Assembly (NCBI RefSeq): GCF_001625565.1
Contig: NZ_AUXS01000047.1
Span: forward strand, 32,853-96,852
DNA from: Pseudoalteromonas luteoviolacea NCIMB 1944
GTDB taxonomy: Bacteria > Pseudomonadota > Gammaproteobacteria > Enterobacterales > Alteromonadaceae
Length of the DNA stretch: 64,000 bases
Direction of reading: 5' to 3'
Shown: in pieces, positions 52,813 to 62,317 of the stretch
How the letters are laid out: each line of letters opens with the position of its first letter
Position numbering within the stretch: position 1 is the stretch's first letter
Translations under genes and position numbers: made by a program
Notes under the pieces: generated by a model
Told to the model about the DNA's origin: nothing
Seen by the model: only the letters and a program-made list of their open reading frames with translations
The model's database searches: none

Positions 52813-54195
52813 GTGAATTCGCTATTTTCTCACCTTTCTTTGCGCTCAGAGCTTATGGAGGCACTATCCAAAGCGGGCTTTAATAAAATGACGCCAATTC
52901 AAGCGCAAGCTTTGCCAGAGCTTTTAGAGGGTAAAGATGTTGTTGCGCAAGCAAAAACGGGATCTGGTAAGACATTGGCATTTAGCTTGGCAATGTTGCA
53001 ACAGCTCAAGCCGGGCGTACAGCAAACACAAGGTTTGATCCTTGCGCCTACCAGAGAGCTGGCTTCGCAAGTAGCGGAAGAAGTACGTAAACTAGCTAAG
53101 TCACTGGCGAATGTGAAAGTACTGACAATTTGTGGCGGCGAGCCGATTGGGCCGCAAATTAGTTCTCTAGAGCACGGTGCGCATATTATTGTAGGTACAC
53201 CAGGACGGATTGAAGAGCACCTTTTTAAAGGCACGTTAGACCTCACCCAAGTCAGTCATTTCATTTTAGATGAAGCAGATCAAATGCTTGAAATGGGCTT
53301 TATTGATGCCATTGAAAACATTGCTGTGTATGTGCCACCAACACGCCAGACTATGATGTTCAGTGCAACTTATCCAAAAGACATTGAACAGCTTTCTGGT
53401 CGTTTTATGCAATCACCAACTCTGGTTAAAGGTGAAACTGAAACACTTAACAAACAAATTAAGCAGCAGTTTTTCGCTTTAAAGAACAATAAGTTGCGCT
53501 TTAACACTTTGAAGTTGTTACTCCTACAGCATAAACCAGAAAGTTGCATTGTATTTTGTAATACCAAAGTAGAAACCAAAAAGCTATACACTGAATTACA
53601 GCAAACGGGTCTGCAAGTGGTTGTATTGCATGGTGATCTCGCTCAGATAGAGCGCCAAAGAATGCTCTTGCGGTTTGCCAATAAAAGTGCCTCTGTATTG
53701 GTTGCAACAGATGTGGCTGCAAGAGGGTTGGATATCGAAGATATTGATATGGTTGTGAATTATCATATGGCCCTCGACCCACAAACCCATGTGCATCGAG
53801 TAGGACGTACTGGTCGCGGTGGCAAGAAAGGTTTTGCTTGCTCACTGTATGGAGAAAACGAAAAGTTTAAAGTTACCCAGCTAAGTGAATTGTATGAGCG
53901 AGAATTTAATCCGTCGCCAACGCCTCCATTGAGCTTGTTAGACAAGCCAGTATACAAGCCAAACATGGTAACTGTGATACTCGATGTGGGCAAAAAGCAA
54001 AAGATCAGAGCGGGCGATATTGTCGGTTGCTTGACCGGAGAGAATGGTATTGGCTCAGCACATATAGGTAATATTTCGGTACAAGACAATCAAGCATATG
54101 TAGCGATTTACCGCGATGCCGTGAAGCCAGCAATTCGCAAATTGCAAGCGGATAAAATAAAAGGCAAACGCGTTAAAGCGAAGCGCTTAGTTTAA
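52813..54195 (+). CDS. dbpA: ATP-dependent RNA helicase DbpA
   Basis: This 460-residue DEAD-box helicase has the Q-motif (KMTPIQAQALPELL), AKTGSGKT, PTRELASQV, TPGRIEEH, DEADQM, SAT, and the domain II motifs VLVATDVAARGLDIEDIDMVVNYHMALDPQTHVHRVGRTGRGGKKG. The C-terminal DbpA RNA-binding domain (about 385-460) recognises hairpin 92 of 23S rRNA and helps in large-subunit assembly. The start is GTG at 52813, with AGGA seven bases before it. The ATG two bases earlier is out of frame and stops at once. The length matches E. coli DbpA. Confidence 0.95.
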   Translation: MNSLFSHLSLRSELMEALSKAGFNKMTPIQAQALPELLEGKDVVAQAKTGSGKTLAFSLAMLQQLKPGVQQTQGLILAPTRELASQVAEEVRKLAKSLANVKVLTICGGEPIGPQISSLEHGAHIIVGTPGRIEEHLFKGTLDLTQVSHFILDEADQMLEMGFIDAIENIAVYVPPTRQTMMFSATYPKDIEQLSGRFMQSPTLVKGETETLNKQIKQQFFALKNNKLRFNTLKLLLLQHKPESCIVFCNTKVETKKLYTELQQTGLQVVVLHGDLAQIERQRMLLRFANKSASVLVATDVAARGLDIEDIDMVVNYHMALDPQTHVHRVGRTGRGGKKGFACSLYGENEKFKVTQLSELYEREFNPSPTPPLSLLDKPVYKPNMVTVILDVGKKQKIRAGDIVGCLTGENGIGSAHIGNISVQDNQAYVAIYRDAVKPAIRKLQADKIKGKRVKAKRLV

Positions 54196-54201
54196 CGTTA
54201 A

Positions 54202-54238
54202 TATGAGCAGCTTAAAGTGTGCCTTTAAGCTGCTCATA
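54202..54238. terminator. 16-bp perfect hairpin between dbpA and the DnaJ-related gene
   Basis: TATGAGCAGCTTAAAG and CTTTAAGCTGCTCATA pair fully around loop TGTGC. It serves as a terminator for dbpA on the plus strand (CTCTTGTTTT follows) and lies across the stop codon of the DnaJ-related gene on the minus strand. Such a long perfect stem is rare for a simple terminator. Confidence 0.75.
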
Positions 54239-54796
54239 CTCTTGTTTTAGTTGTTGGAAAACCGCGGTACAACCGCCCTTGTCTGGATGATTGGCAATGG
54301 CTAATTGCCGCCAGCGCCTTTGCAACTGGGCGGCAGTGTACTGAGTGGGAAGTTGCCACTTAATTTGTAAGTTGGCTCTGTCCTTATCAGTCAAACGTGC
54401 AGGTGTGTGTAGGTACTTTTGCCAGAAGTCACTCAATAAAGATTCAACCTCTTCTTTAGTTGTTTCATAATTGTTCCAATCTAAATAATACGCTTTAAGT
54501 GGATCCCTCGTCGCTGCTGGTTGAATATCTGGTATGAGGTCAATTGGCTGTGTGGGTTGTATATGAATATCTAGGTTTGAGACATGCAAAGTATAACCGC
54601 AGGTGTGTAATTCATCTTGTAGCTGATAGAGCGCATTCATGATTAAAAAGTTTTTCTTAAACAACTCTTTGTGAGGGTCAGGGTCTAATATAGGAAGCGC
54701 TTTCTTAGCTTTTAGCTGAGCTGCTAGCTCATGGATCTTTAAATGCTCGCCAGTAGTGATAATTTCAAAAATAGCATCAAGTAATGGGTTGGTCAT
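54212..54796 (-). CDS. DnaJ-related protein with a C-terminal J-domain
   Basis: This 194-residue protein has an N-terminal region of the 'DNAJ-related' type (NPLLDAIFEIITTGEHLKIHELAAQLK and NFLIMNALYQLQDEL). A short C-terminal J-domain at about 150-192 carries the HPD motif in LAIANHPDKGG, which stimulates Hsp70 ATPase. It lacks the zinc-finger and C-terminal substrate domains of DnaJ. An ATG at 54814 is possible, but 54796 gives the MTNPLL start seen in the family. It ends inside the dbpA terminator hairpin. The client is unknown. Confidence 0.86.
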   Translation of the reverse strand: MTNPLLDAIFEIITTGEHLKIHELAAQLKAKKALPILDPDPHKELFKKNFLIMNALYQLQDELHTCGYTLHVSNLDIHIQPTQPIDLIPDIQPAATRDPLKAYYLDWNNYETTKEEVESLLSDFWQKYLHTPARLTDKDRANLQIKWQLPTQYTAAQLQRRWRQLAIANHPDKGGCTAVFQQLKQEYEQLKGTL

Positions 54797-54882
54797 TGTT
54801 CGTTCTGTAAACATAGTGTATCTTCATTGCCTAAGATATTGTTGATGAAATATTACGCTATTGCAAATTAGGGTTAACACGG

Positions 54883-57732
54883 ATGGCATTAATAAAGACA
54901 TGTTGCATGTTGATAGTGATACTGAGCTTAGGTGTCCAGGCAACTGCATCACAGCCTTTAAGTGATATACGGTCACTGGAGCAGCAAATGGAAAATATTG
55001 CTCAGTTAGGGCGCTGGCAAGAGCAAAAAATGGCAGCGGAACAACTTTTAAGTCACCCTCAACTGGCGTCAGAGCAACGGGCGTCTTTGTTAAAACAAAT
55101 GGGGAAACTCGCCTTTGAAGCTGGGCATTTGAATGATGGTATTGGCTATTTCAAAGAGCTAGAGCTTGCGGTTAACGTGGAGCAGTCTCCGGAATTGCTG
55201 TTTCAAGCGATTAAAATGCAAGGAATTGGCTGGTATCACTCTGGTGGATTTGCGGCGTCACAGAAAGAGTATGCCAGAGCACTGATCCTCGCACAATCAC
55301 ACATGCCAGCAATAGAGATTGCGCATATTCAAAATAATTTAGGCTTGTCGTATTTGAAAATGCATGACTTAGTCAATGCATTGTCGTCTTTTACACAGGC
55401 GTATTCTCTTTATCAAACACACGGCAATAAACAGGATGAAGCAGATATTATCCTGAATATCGCCGGTGTGTATATTCGCTTACTGCGCTATGAAAAAGCG
55501 GAGGAGTTACTTGCAAAAGCAATCAGACTTTTTAACGAACTTTCAGACAGTTATGGTCTAGCGCTCTCTCAAGCAAACTTGGGGGTGGTATATACTCAAA
55601 CTGGGCGCTATGAAGAGGCGCGTGTGCTATTGCAACAAGCCGTTGATTACTATGAGGCTGCAAATGATATTAAACACTTGTCATACGAATATACAAACTT
55701 AGCAAAAGTCAGTGTTGCTCTCGAAGAGGTGGAGCGAGCGGAAGCAGAGGTAAATTTTGCGGTTTACTACGCAGAAAAATCGGGAAATTTATCTAATATG
55801 TCGGAAGCGCTGCACGTGCGGGCACAACTCGATTTAATTAATGGTCGCGCCTTGTCTGCAATGGAGTCTTCTCAGCGCAGTATGGAAATAAGTAAAAAGT
55901 TAGGTGCAACTTTGCGTGAGTACAAAGCGATGTCGTTACTTGCGTTGGCCAAATCTGCTCAGGGGGAAACTGCACAGGCACTTTCCATATTGGCAGAATA
56001 TAACAAAGGACGTGCTGAGCTGTTAAATCAAACCTTAATAGAAGAAGCTGAAAAGTATCAAACTCAATTTGAAGAAAGTGAACTGAGTCGAGAGCTGGCT
56101 CAATTGAAACAGGATCAACAACTACAAGTGCTGAAACGGCAACAGCAACAACAGCTAATTTGGATGAGTTGCTTAGTCATTGGCTTTGCATTTTTGGCCT
56201 TGGTTGCATGGTATCGGCGCAGTATTGAACGAAAAGCCAAGCTGGACCTTCGTCATGAAGTCGCACAGCGTACCGCAGAATTGCAAAAAACAGCAGATCA
56301 GCTGCGCAGTGCTAACCAGATAAAAAGTCAATTTTTAGCCAATATTAGCCACGAGATCAGAACACCGCTTACTGCGATTCTTGGCTATAGTGAAAACATG
56401 TTGCGTGAAAATCAGGGAAACATTGAGTTAAGGGAGCCATTGGAAGTGCTCGTGAGGCAGGGAGAACATTTAAAGGAACTGATTAGCGATGTATTGGATC
56501 TCAGCAAAATAGAAGCTGAGCAATTAGAGCTAGAGATGACGGAGTTTAATGTTGAGGCATTGCTCACTGATGTCACAGATATGTTCCATCACCCCTGCAT
56601 GGAAAAGTCCCTTGAGCTGATCGTTGACCACCAGTTAGATAGCCCATGTTTGGTTTGCTTAGATTACGTTCGGGTCAAACAAGTACTTATCAATTTATTG
56701 AGCAATGCGATTAAGTTTACCCGTGAGGGCCATGTTGAATTAATAGCGGAATACTCTGAGAATAGACTACTATTTACGGTAAGTGATACGGGCATAGGTA
56801 TGCCTCAATCGCAGCTAGACAAGATATTCGACTACTTTCAGCAGGGCGACAATAGTATTACAAGACGTTTTGGTGGCTCTGGGTTGGGGCTAAGCCTGTC
56901 ACAGCAACTGGCAAACATGATGGGGGGAACAATCCGGGTTGTCAGTGAATTACATGTGGGCAGTCAATTTTCTTTTTGGTTGCCATGCACGCGTTTGAAT
57001 GCATCAAGCTATGAGGTGTCAGAGCGGATACCACAAATAGGGCTAGGAGCAATGTTTAATGGCGAAGTTTTAGTGGCTGAAGACCACGATGATAACCGCG
57101 CATTGTTCGAGCGGATTCTATGTCAGCTGGGTGTTAAGGTTGAGTCCGCTGTTGATGGACGTCAGGCGGTTGAAAAGTGCCTTAGCAGTTTTCCTGATTT
57201 GGTGCTAATGGATATACAAATGCCAGAAATGGACGGCTTAGAGGCGTTAAAATTATTGCGTCAAGCAGGGTTCGAAGGACCTGTCTATGCGTTGACGGCA
57301 AACGTAATGGAACACGAGATCAGTTATTATCTGGATTATGGCTTTGATGGTCACCTAAGCAAACCGATTGAGCATAACAAGCTGGTTGCGGTGTTGCATG
57401 CTGAGCTGGGTGAATACGTTGAAAAGTTCAATGATACAGACATGAGCTTGGATATGACTGATCTAAAGCAGAGCTTTGCTTCTACTCTTGAACAAGAGCG
57501 CTATAAACTCATAGATTTGTGGCAGGAAAGTGACTACGACGGTTTACAGTACCACTGCCATAAAATAGCAGGAGCGGCATCCGTATTTGGTTTTACGCCA
57601 ATCGCAGATATTGCAAAGCAATTCGAGCAAGCACTAAAAGAGCAAAACAGCGCACAATACCAAGACTTATTTTTGATTTTGTGCGATGAACTCAAAGTGC
57701 AATCATATTCAGAACAATTCGATGTCACTTGA
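54883..57732 (+). CDS. TPR-containing hybrid sensor histidine kinase with REC and HPt
   Basis: The 949-residue protein has a signal-like N-terminus, about six to eight TPR repeats in a periplasmic part (about 50-380), a coiled coil and a transmembrane helix (about 423-443). HisKA follows with His490 (NISHEIRTPLTAILG), then HATPase (DTGIGMPQS, GGSGLGLSL). A REC domain carries Asp777 (LVLMDIQMPEMDG), and a C-terminal HPt domain carries His893 (YHCHKIAGAASVFGF). The full relay up to HPt is in one chain, so only a final response regulator is missing. The end overlaps the convergent chemotaxis gene by 24 bases. Confidence 0.9.
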   Translation: MALIKTCCMLIVILSLGVQATASQPLSDIRSLEQQMENIAQLGRWQEQKMAAEQLLSHPQLASEQRASLLKQMGKLAFEAGHLNDGIGYFKELELAVNVEQSPELLFQAIKMQGIGWYHSGGFAASQKEYARALILAQSHMPAIEIAHIQNNLGLSYLKMHDLVNALSSFTQAYSLYQTHGNKQDEADIILNIAGVYIRLLRYEKAEELLAKAIRLFNELSDSYGLALSQANLGVVYTQTGRYEEARVLLQQAVDYYEAANDIKHLSYEYTNLAKVSVALEEVERAEAEVNFAVYYAEKSGNLSNMSEALHVRAQLDLINGRALSAMESSQRSMEISKKLGATLREYKAMSLLALAKSAQGETAQALSILAEYNKGRAELLNQTLIEEAEKYQTQFEESELSRELAQLKQDQQLQVLKRQQQQQLIWMSCLVIGFAFLALVAWYRRSIERKAKLDLRHEVAQRTAELQKTADQLRSANQIKSQFLANISHEIRTPLTAILGYSENMLRENQGNIELREPLEVLVRQGEHLKELISDVLDLSKIEAEQLELEMTEFNVEALLTDVTDMFHHPCMEKSLELIVDHQLDSPCLVCLDYVRVKQVLINLLSNAIKFTREGHVELIAEYSENRLLFTVSDTGIGMPQSQLDKIFDYFQQGDNSITRRFGGSGLGLSLSQQLANMMGGTIRVVSELHVGSQFSFWLPCTRLNASSYEVSERIPQIGLGAMFNGEVLVAEDHDDNRALFERILCQLGVKVESAVDGRQAVEKCLSSFPDLVLMDIQMPEMDGLEALKLLRQAGFEGPVYALTANVMEHEISYYLDYGFDGHLSKPIEHNKLVAVLHAELGEYVEKFNDTDMSLDMTDLKQSFASTLEQERYKLIDLWQESDYDGLQYHCHKIAGAASVFGFTPIADIAKQFEQALKEQNSAQYQDLFLILCDELKVQSYSEQFDVT

Positions 57733-58986
57733 TTCCTGATCTTCCTCGATGTGCATCGGCTGCGTTTTTTCAGCACTGACGGTTGGCTGATGCGCACGAC
57801 TTTTATCAACTCGAGGATCTATATCTGGTTCAGGCGTTTCCGTTTTAAAAATGCTGAGCTTTTCGTGGATGCTTGAAGATAAGTTCAGTAAGTCTTTGCT
57901 CGATACAGCCTGAATTTTGGAGCTAGATAAAGCATCAGAGTTGAGTTCAACCATGGACTCTATACTGGATTGAGCCTCATCTGATACCTCTTTTTGCTGG
58001 GATACCTGAGTATGAATGCTGTGAGACATCGCGTTAATATCCAACATAGCATGCTCTATTTGATCCACTTCTCTGGTTGAGGCTTCAGACAGCTGAACTG
58101 TTTTATCCGTTTCCTCTAAAGCAAGCAGCATTAAAGAGTGCGCGCTATCCGTACCAGCTTGGATTTTGCTCACCATAGTACGGACTTCCTGCGTAGATTG
58201 GCTTGTTCGAGCTGCTAAATTTCGCACTTCATCTGCAACAACTGCGAAACCACGCCCTTGCTCCCCTGCGCGAGCAGCTTCAATGGCGGCATTTAGTGCC
58301 AATAAATTGGTTTGTTCGGCAATTGAGTTGATGACATCGATCACGGCACTAATTGAATCGCTGTCTGTTTTTAACACTTCAATTTGTTGGCTAGTTTGAC
58401 GAATATGGTTAGCAAGGCTAAGCAAGCTTTCTTGGCTTTTGTCGGTATCAATTCTCGTTTTCTTGACCGCTTCGGTTGCGCTTTCGACAGAGTTGTAAAT
58501 CTTTTCTAGGTTCTCATCTAGTTCTCTGGAAACAACTAGCATACGATTTATCGACTCAGCTAAATCTTCACCATGTGCGTGTTGAATAGTCGCTTTTTGA
58601 GTCATAGAAGCGTAAGTGTCCCTAAGGTCATCAGCCATAGGGCCCAACCTAGCTGAGCAGGTATACACTTCGCAGATCAAATGTTCTATGGTTGCGAGTC
58701 CGGCATTGAGAGCTAGGCAGGCTGGAGGCAGCTTTTTATCTTGATCATCAAATCTATAAGTTAAGTCAATATGAGTTTCTGACAACAGCGCATTAATTAG
58801 GTCATCAAGATAATTCCCCTTATTAATGTACTTTGAAATCGTGAAATAAATAAGCACGGCGCTGAGGAGCATTAAGGTACATAAGAGAAGTGTAGCTGTT
58901 AAAGTAAAATCAAAATAAACAGCGCAAAGTACTGTGATAACAATGTTGGCGCACGTGGTACTGATGACACCGACGTTTAAACGCAT
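57709..58986 (-). CDS. Methyl-accepting chemotaxis protein without a periplasmic domain
   Basis: This 425-residue transducer has two closely spaced transmembrane helices (about 10-28 and 30-50) with almost no periplasmic loop. A short cytoplasmic region follows (about 60-110), then the methyl-accepting coiled coil. The hairpin tip AAIEAARAGEQGRGFAVVADEVRNLA is complete, so it should contact CheA and CheW. The lack of a ligand domain means it senses something in the cytoplasm or membrane. The C-terminus is acidic. AAGGAG precedes the ATG. It converges with the TPR hybrid kinase. Confidence 0.9.
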   Translation of the reverse strand: MRLNVGVISTTCANIVITVLCAVYFDFTLTATLLLCTLMLLSAVLIYFTISKYINKGNYLDDLINALLSETHIDLTYRFDDQDKKLPPACLALNAGLATIEHLICEVYTCSARLGPMADDLRDTYASMTQKATIQHAHGEDLAESINRMLVVSRELDENLEKIYNSVESATEAVKKTRIDTDKSQESLLSLANHIRQTSQQIEVLKTDSDSISAVIDVINSIAEQTNLLALNAAIEAARAGEQGRGFAVVADEVRNLAARTSQSTQEVRTMVSKIQAGTDSAHSLMLLALEETDKTVQLSEASTREVDQIEHAMLDINAMSHSIHTQVSQQKEVSDEAQSSIESMVELNSDALSSSKIQAVSSKDLLNLSSSIHEKLSIFKTETPEPDIDPRVDKSRAHQPTVSAEKTQPMHIEEDQESSDIELF

Positions 58987-59088
58987 ATACTTGATACTCC
59001 TTTCTATGAGTTTAAAAACTAGAAACTTTTTCCAATTAGATTAATAGGTATAGTCTAATTTAGAACTAAATCCAAGCTGAAGAATGGT

Positions 59089-59119
59089 AAAAAAAAACCT
59101 GCCGAAGCAGGTTTTTTTT
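59089..59119 (-). terminator. Rho-independent terminator of rho
   Basis: On the minus strand a stem ACCTGC/GCAGGT extended by A/T pairs, with loop TTCG, is followed by nine T. It overlaps the rho stop codon by two bases. Confidence 0.92.
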
Positions 59120-60377
59120 ATTTGCGTTTCATGGAGTCAAAAAACTCATCGTTTGTTTTACTCATTGAGAGCTTATCGATTAAAAACTCCATCGCATCTA
59201 TTTCACTCATTTCATGTACAATCTTGCGTAAGATCCACATTTTTTGTAGTTCATCAGGTTTAGTCAATAGTTCTTCACGACGTGTACCTGAACGGTTGAA
59301 GTCTATTGCAGGGAATACGCGCTTTTCAGCAATCTTACGATTTAAGTGCAATTCCATGTTACCAGTACCTTTAAATTCTTCGTAGATGACTTCATCCATC
59401 TTAGAACCAGTATCAATAAGTGCTGTTGCAATAATGGTTAAGCTACCGCCTTCTTCTACGTTACGCGCTGCACCAAAGAAACGCTTTGGCTTATGTAGTG
59501 CGTTAGCATCAACACCACCAGTCAGTACCTTACCAGAAGAAGGAATGACTGTGTTGTAAGCACGTGCCAAACGAGTGATTGAATCAAGTAGGATCACCAC
59601 GTCTTTTTTATGCTCTACAAGGCGTTTTGCTTTTTCAATCACCATTTCAGCAACCTGTACGTGACGGCTCGCCGGCTCATCGAAGGTTGAAGCAACGACT
59701 TCACCTTGTACTAAGCGCTGCATTTCTGTTACTTCTTCCGGACGTTCGTCGATCAGTAGTACCATCAATGTCGCATCTGGATTGTTGTAAGAGATAGACT
59801 GCGCAATGTTTTGTAGTAACATTGTTTTACCAGCTTTTGGTGGTGCAACGATTAGTGCACGTTGACCTTTACCAATTGGTGATGCAAGGTCTAAAACTCG
59901 AGCTGTGATATCTTCAGTACTACCGTTACCACGTTGCATAACTAAACGTTCGTTCGCGTGAATTGGCGTTAAGTTTTCAAATAGGATTTTAGTTCGAGAG
60001 TTTTCAGGCTTATCAAAGTTGACTTCATTTACTTTTAACAATGCAAAGTAACGTTCGCCATCTTTAGGTGGACGGATAAGACCGCTAATTGAATCACCAG
60101 TACGCAAACTAAAGCGTCTGATCTGACTCGGCGATACATAGATGTCATCCGGCCCCGCTAGGTATGAAGCTTCGGAAGAGCGTAAAAAGCCAAAACCGTC
60201 CTGGAGAATTTCTAAAACACCGCCGCCATAGATGTTTTCGCCGCTCTTTGCGTGCGCTTTCAAAATCGCAAAGATTATATCTTGTTTTCTTAGACGGGCT
60301 ACGTTTTCGAGTCCCATTGACTCGGCAAGTTTTACAAGCTCATTTATTGACTTGTCTTTAAGTTCGCGTAAATGCAT
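59118..60377 (-). CDS. rho: Transcription termination factor Rho
   Basis: This 419-residue hexameric RNA helicase has the N-terminal RNA-binding domain with YGGGVLEILQDGFGFLRS, then the ATPase core with Walker A PPKAGKTMLLQNIA, Walker B VVILLDSITRLARAYN and the Q-loop and R-loop motifs (SGKVLTGGVDANALHKPKRFFG). It ends at SMKRK. The gene is codon-adapted. It has its own promoter (60513-60541) and terminator, and a leader of about 130 bases in which Rho may limit its own synthesis, as known in E. coli. Confidence 0.98.
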   Translation of the reverse strand: MHLRELKDKSINELVKLAESMGLENVARLRKQDIIFAILKAHAKSGENIYGGGVLEILQDGFGFLRSSEASYLAGPDDIYVSPSQIRRFSLRTGDSISGLIRPPKDGERYFALLKVNEVNFDKPENSRTKILFENLTPIHANERLVMQRGNGSTEDITARVLDLASPIGKGQRALIVAPPKAGKTMLLQNIAQSISYNNPDATLMVLLIDERPEEVTEMQRLVQGEVVASTFDEPASRHVQVAEMVIEKAKRLVEHKKDVVILLDSITRLARAYNTVIPSSGKVLTGGVDANALHKPKRFFGAARNVEEGGSLTIIATALIDTGSKMDEVIYEEFKGTGNMELHLNRKIAEKRVFPAIDFNRSGTRREELLTKPDELQKMWILRKIVHEMSEIDAMEFLIDKLSMSKTNDEFFDSMKRK

Positions 60378-60512
60378 ATTGGTGGGTTCTTTAATTAACG
60401 TTGTCTTCTCGTCGCACGAGGGATTGAGTTGATATTCGATAAAAGGTTAGTGGCTCTATAAGTTAGCAGCTAGCTAGCGAGTCGTCCAGTCTTTATACAA
60501 AAAATAAATCCA

Positions 60513-60541
60513 TTTATCTTTTAGTTGCCGCTAGTCAGCAA
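60513..60541 (-). promoter_or_regulatory. Candidate promoter of rho
   Basis: On the minus strand TTGCTG (-35, 60536-60541) and GATAAA (-10, 60513-60518) are 17 bases apart. They lie just after the trxA terminator and about 130 bases before the rho ATG. Confidence 0.6.
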
Positions 60542-60545
60542 AAGT

Positions 60546-60576
60546 AAAAACCCAAATACGCGGTACTTGGGTTTTT
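60546..60576 (-). terminator. Rho-independent terminator of trxA
   Basis: On the minus strand AAAAACCCAA and TTGGGTTTTT form a 10-bp stem with an 11-base loop. It starts nine bases after the trxA stop codon. Confidence 0.85.
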
Positions 60577-60584
60577 ATTGTTTT

Positions 60585-60911
60585 TTAAACGTTTTCGTTT
60601 AAGAACTCAACTAGTTGAGTTTTAGATAGTGCGCCAACCTTAGTCGCAGCAACCGCGCCATCTTTGAAAAGAAGTAGCGTTGGAATACCACGAATACCAA
60701 ACTTACCTGGCGTGCCAGAGTTTTGGTCGATGTTTAGCTTGGCAATCTTTACTTTACCATCGAACTCATCAGCTACTTCATCAAGAATTGGCGCGATCAT
60801 TTTACATGGACCACACCACTCTGCCCAAAAGTCCACAAGAACTGGGCTTGTTGCATTTAGTACGTCAGCTTCAAAGCTATCGTCAGTTAATTGAATTATT
60901 TTGTCGCTCAT
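60585..60911 (-). CDS. trxA: Thioredoxin 1
   Basis: This 108-residue thioredoxin has the active site WAEWCGPCKMIAP (CGPC) and the cis-proline loop GIRGIPTLLLFKDG. It reduces protein disulfides and serves ribonucleotide reductase. GGAG lies before the ATG. It is divergent from rhlB and upstream of rho, with a terminator in between, as in E. coli (rhlB-trxA-rho). Confidence 0.98.
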   Translation of the reverse strand: MSDKIIQLTDDSFEADVLNATSPVLVDFWAEWCGPCKMIAPILDEVADEFDGKVKIAKLNIDQNSGTPGKFGIRGIPTLLLFKDGAVAATKVGALSKTQLVEFLNENV

Positions 60912-61003
60912 TACGTTCTCCGATAGAAATTTGGCGAATTATTTAGTGCGTATTTAAACACTCTTGTTTCTTATTGCAAGTTTAAACGTTATGCTTTATT
61001 GCT

Positions 61004-62287
61004 ATGACTAAGACACATTTGACCAACACGAAATTTTCAGACTTTGCTTTAGCACCGGAAGTGGTCGCCGGTTTAACAGCGAATGGCTTCGAATATTGTA
61101 CGCCAATTCAAGCAAAGTGTATGCCTTACGTATGTGAAGGCAGGGACATTGCGGGTCAAGCGCAAACAGGAACGGGTAAAACATTGGCGTTCCTGACCGC
61201 GACTTGTCATCGTTTAATGCAATCGCAACCAGAGCAGCAAACTTCGGTACAGCCGCGCGCCATTATAATGGCTCCGACACGAGAGCTTGCAATACAAATT
61301 CACAAAGATGCTCAAATCATCGCACCGCACTGTAATTTAAAACTAGGACTAGTATATGGTGGCGAAGAATATGAAAAACAACGGGCACAGCTAGAAAAAG
61401 GTGTCGATATTTTAATTGGCACGACGGGAAGGCTCATTGACTTCTATAAACAGGGAGCTTTTAACCTAAATAGCATTGAAGTTGTTGTGTTAGATGAAGC
61501 AGATCGTATGTTTGATCTTGGTTTTATTAAAGACATACGTTATTTGTTTAATCGCATGCCTGGTACGCAAGATCGCATGAACCTACTTTTCTCTGCGACG
61601 TTGTCTTATCGAGTTCAAGAGTTGGCATTTGAGCACATGCACAACCCGGTACATGTGCAAATAGAACCTGATGTTAAAACTGGCAAACAAATTCAAGAAG
61701 AATTATTTCAACCCTCACAAGAGGACAAATTGCCTTTACTTTTAACGCTAATCGAGGAAGAGTGGCCAGATAAAGCAATCGTGTTTGCTAATACCAAGCA
61801 TAGTTGTGAAAACGTGTACGAGTGGTTAAAAGCTGATGGGCATCGAGTTGGCTTGTTAACAGGCGATGTGAATCAAAAGAAGCGATTGTCAATCTTAGCT
61901 AAGTTCACTAAAGGTGATTTAGATTTGCTTGTTGCAACAGATGTTGCTGCGCGTGGGTTGCACATTCCTGAAGTCAGTCATGTATTTAACTTTGATTTAC
62001 CAGATGACAGAGAAGACTACGTACACCGCATAGGGCGTACAGGGCGAGCTGGTGCTTCTGGACATGCAATTAGTTTTGCGTGTGAGCAGTATGCATACAA
62101 CTTACATGAGATAGAAGAGTATATTGAACATGCTATTCCAATTTCTCATTACGATAAGTCTGCACTACTAGATGATATAAAAGCACCAGTAAAGCAGCAT
62201 CGTAGAAACTACCCTGCTGGTCAAAGGAAACGTGGTAATTCTAGACGTCAAGGTAATTACCAAAAATCATCGCCTAAGCACAGTTAA
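61004..62287 (+). CDS. rhlB: ATP-dependent RNA helicase RhlB
   Basis: This 427-residue DEAD-box helicase is part of the RNA degradosome. It begins MTKTHLTNTKFSDFALAPEVV, and has the Q-motif, AQTGTGKT, PTRELAIQI, DEADRMFDLGFIKDIR, SAT, and LVATDVAARGLHIPEVSHVFNFDLPDDREDYVHRIGRTGRAG, very close to E. coli RhlB. The basic, Arg- and Gln-rich tail (about 400-427) binds RNA. The start codon has no strong ribosome binding site. It is followed by gppA after 30 bases, so they share a transcript. Confidence 0.97.
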   Translation: MTKTHLTNTKFSDFALAPEVVAGLTANGFEYCTPIQAKCMPYVCEGRDIAGQAQTGTGKTLAFLTATCHRLMQSQPEQQTSVQPRAIIMAPTRELAIQIHKDAQIIAPHCNLKLGLVYGGEEYEKQRAQLEKGVDILIGTTGRLIDFYKQGAFNLNSIEVVVLDEADRMFDLGFIKDIRYLFNRMPGTQDRMNLLFSATLSYRVQELAFEHMHNPVHVQIEPDVKTGKQIQEELFQPSQEDKLPLLLTLIEEEWPDKAIVFANTKHSCENVYEWLKADGHRVGLLTGDVNQKKRLSILAKFTKGDLDLLVATDVAARGLHIPEVSHVFNFDLPDDREDYVHRIGRTGRAGASGHAISFACEQYAYNLHEIEEYIEHAIPISHYDKSALLDDIKAPVKQHRRNYPAGQRKRGNSRRQGNYQKSSPKHS

Positions 62288-62317
62288 AAGCAGTAAAGGT
62301 AAGTAGAGGTTACAAGC

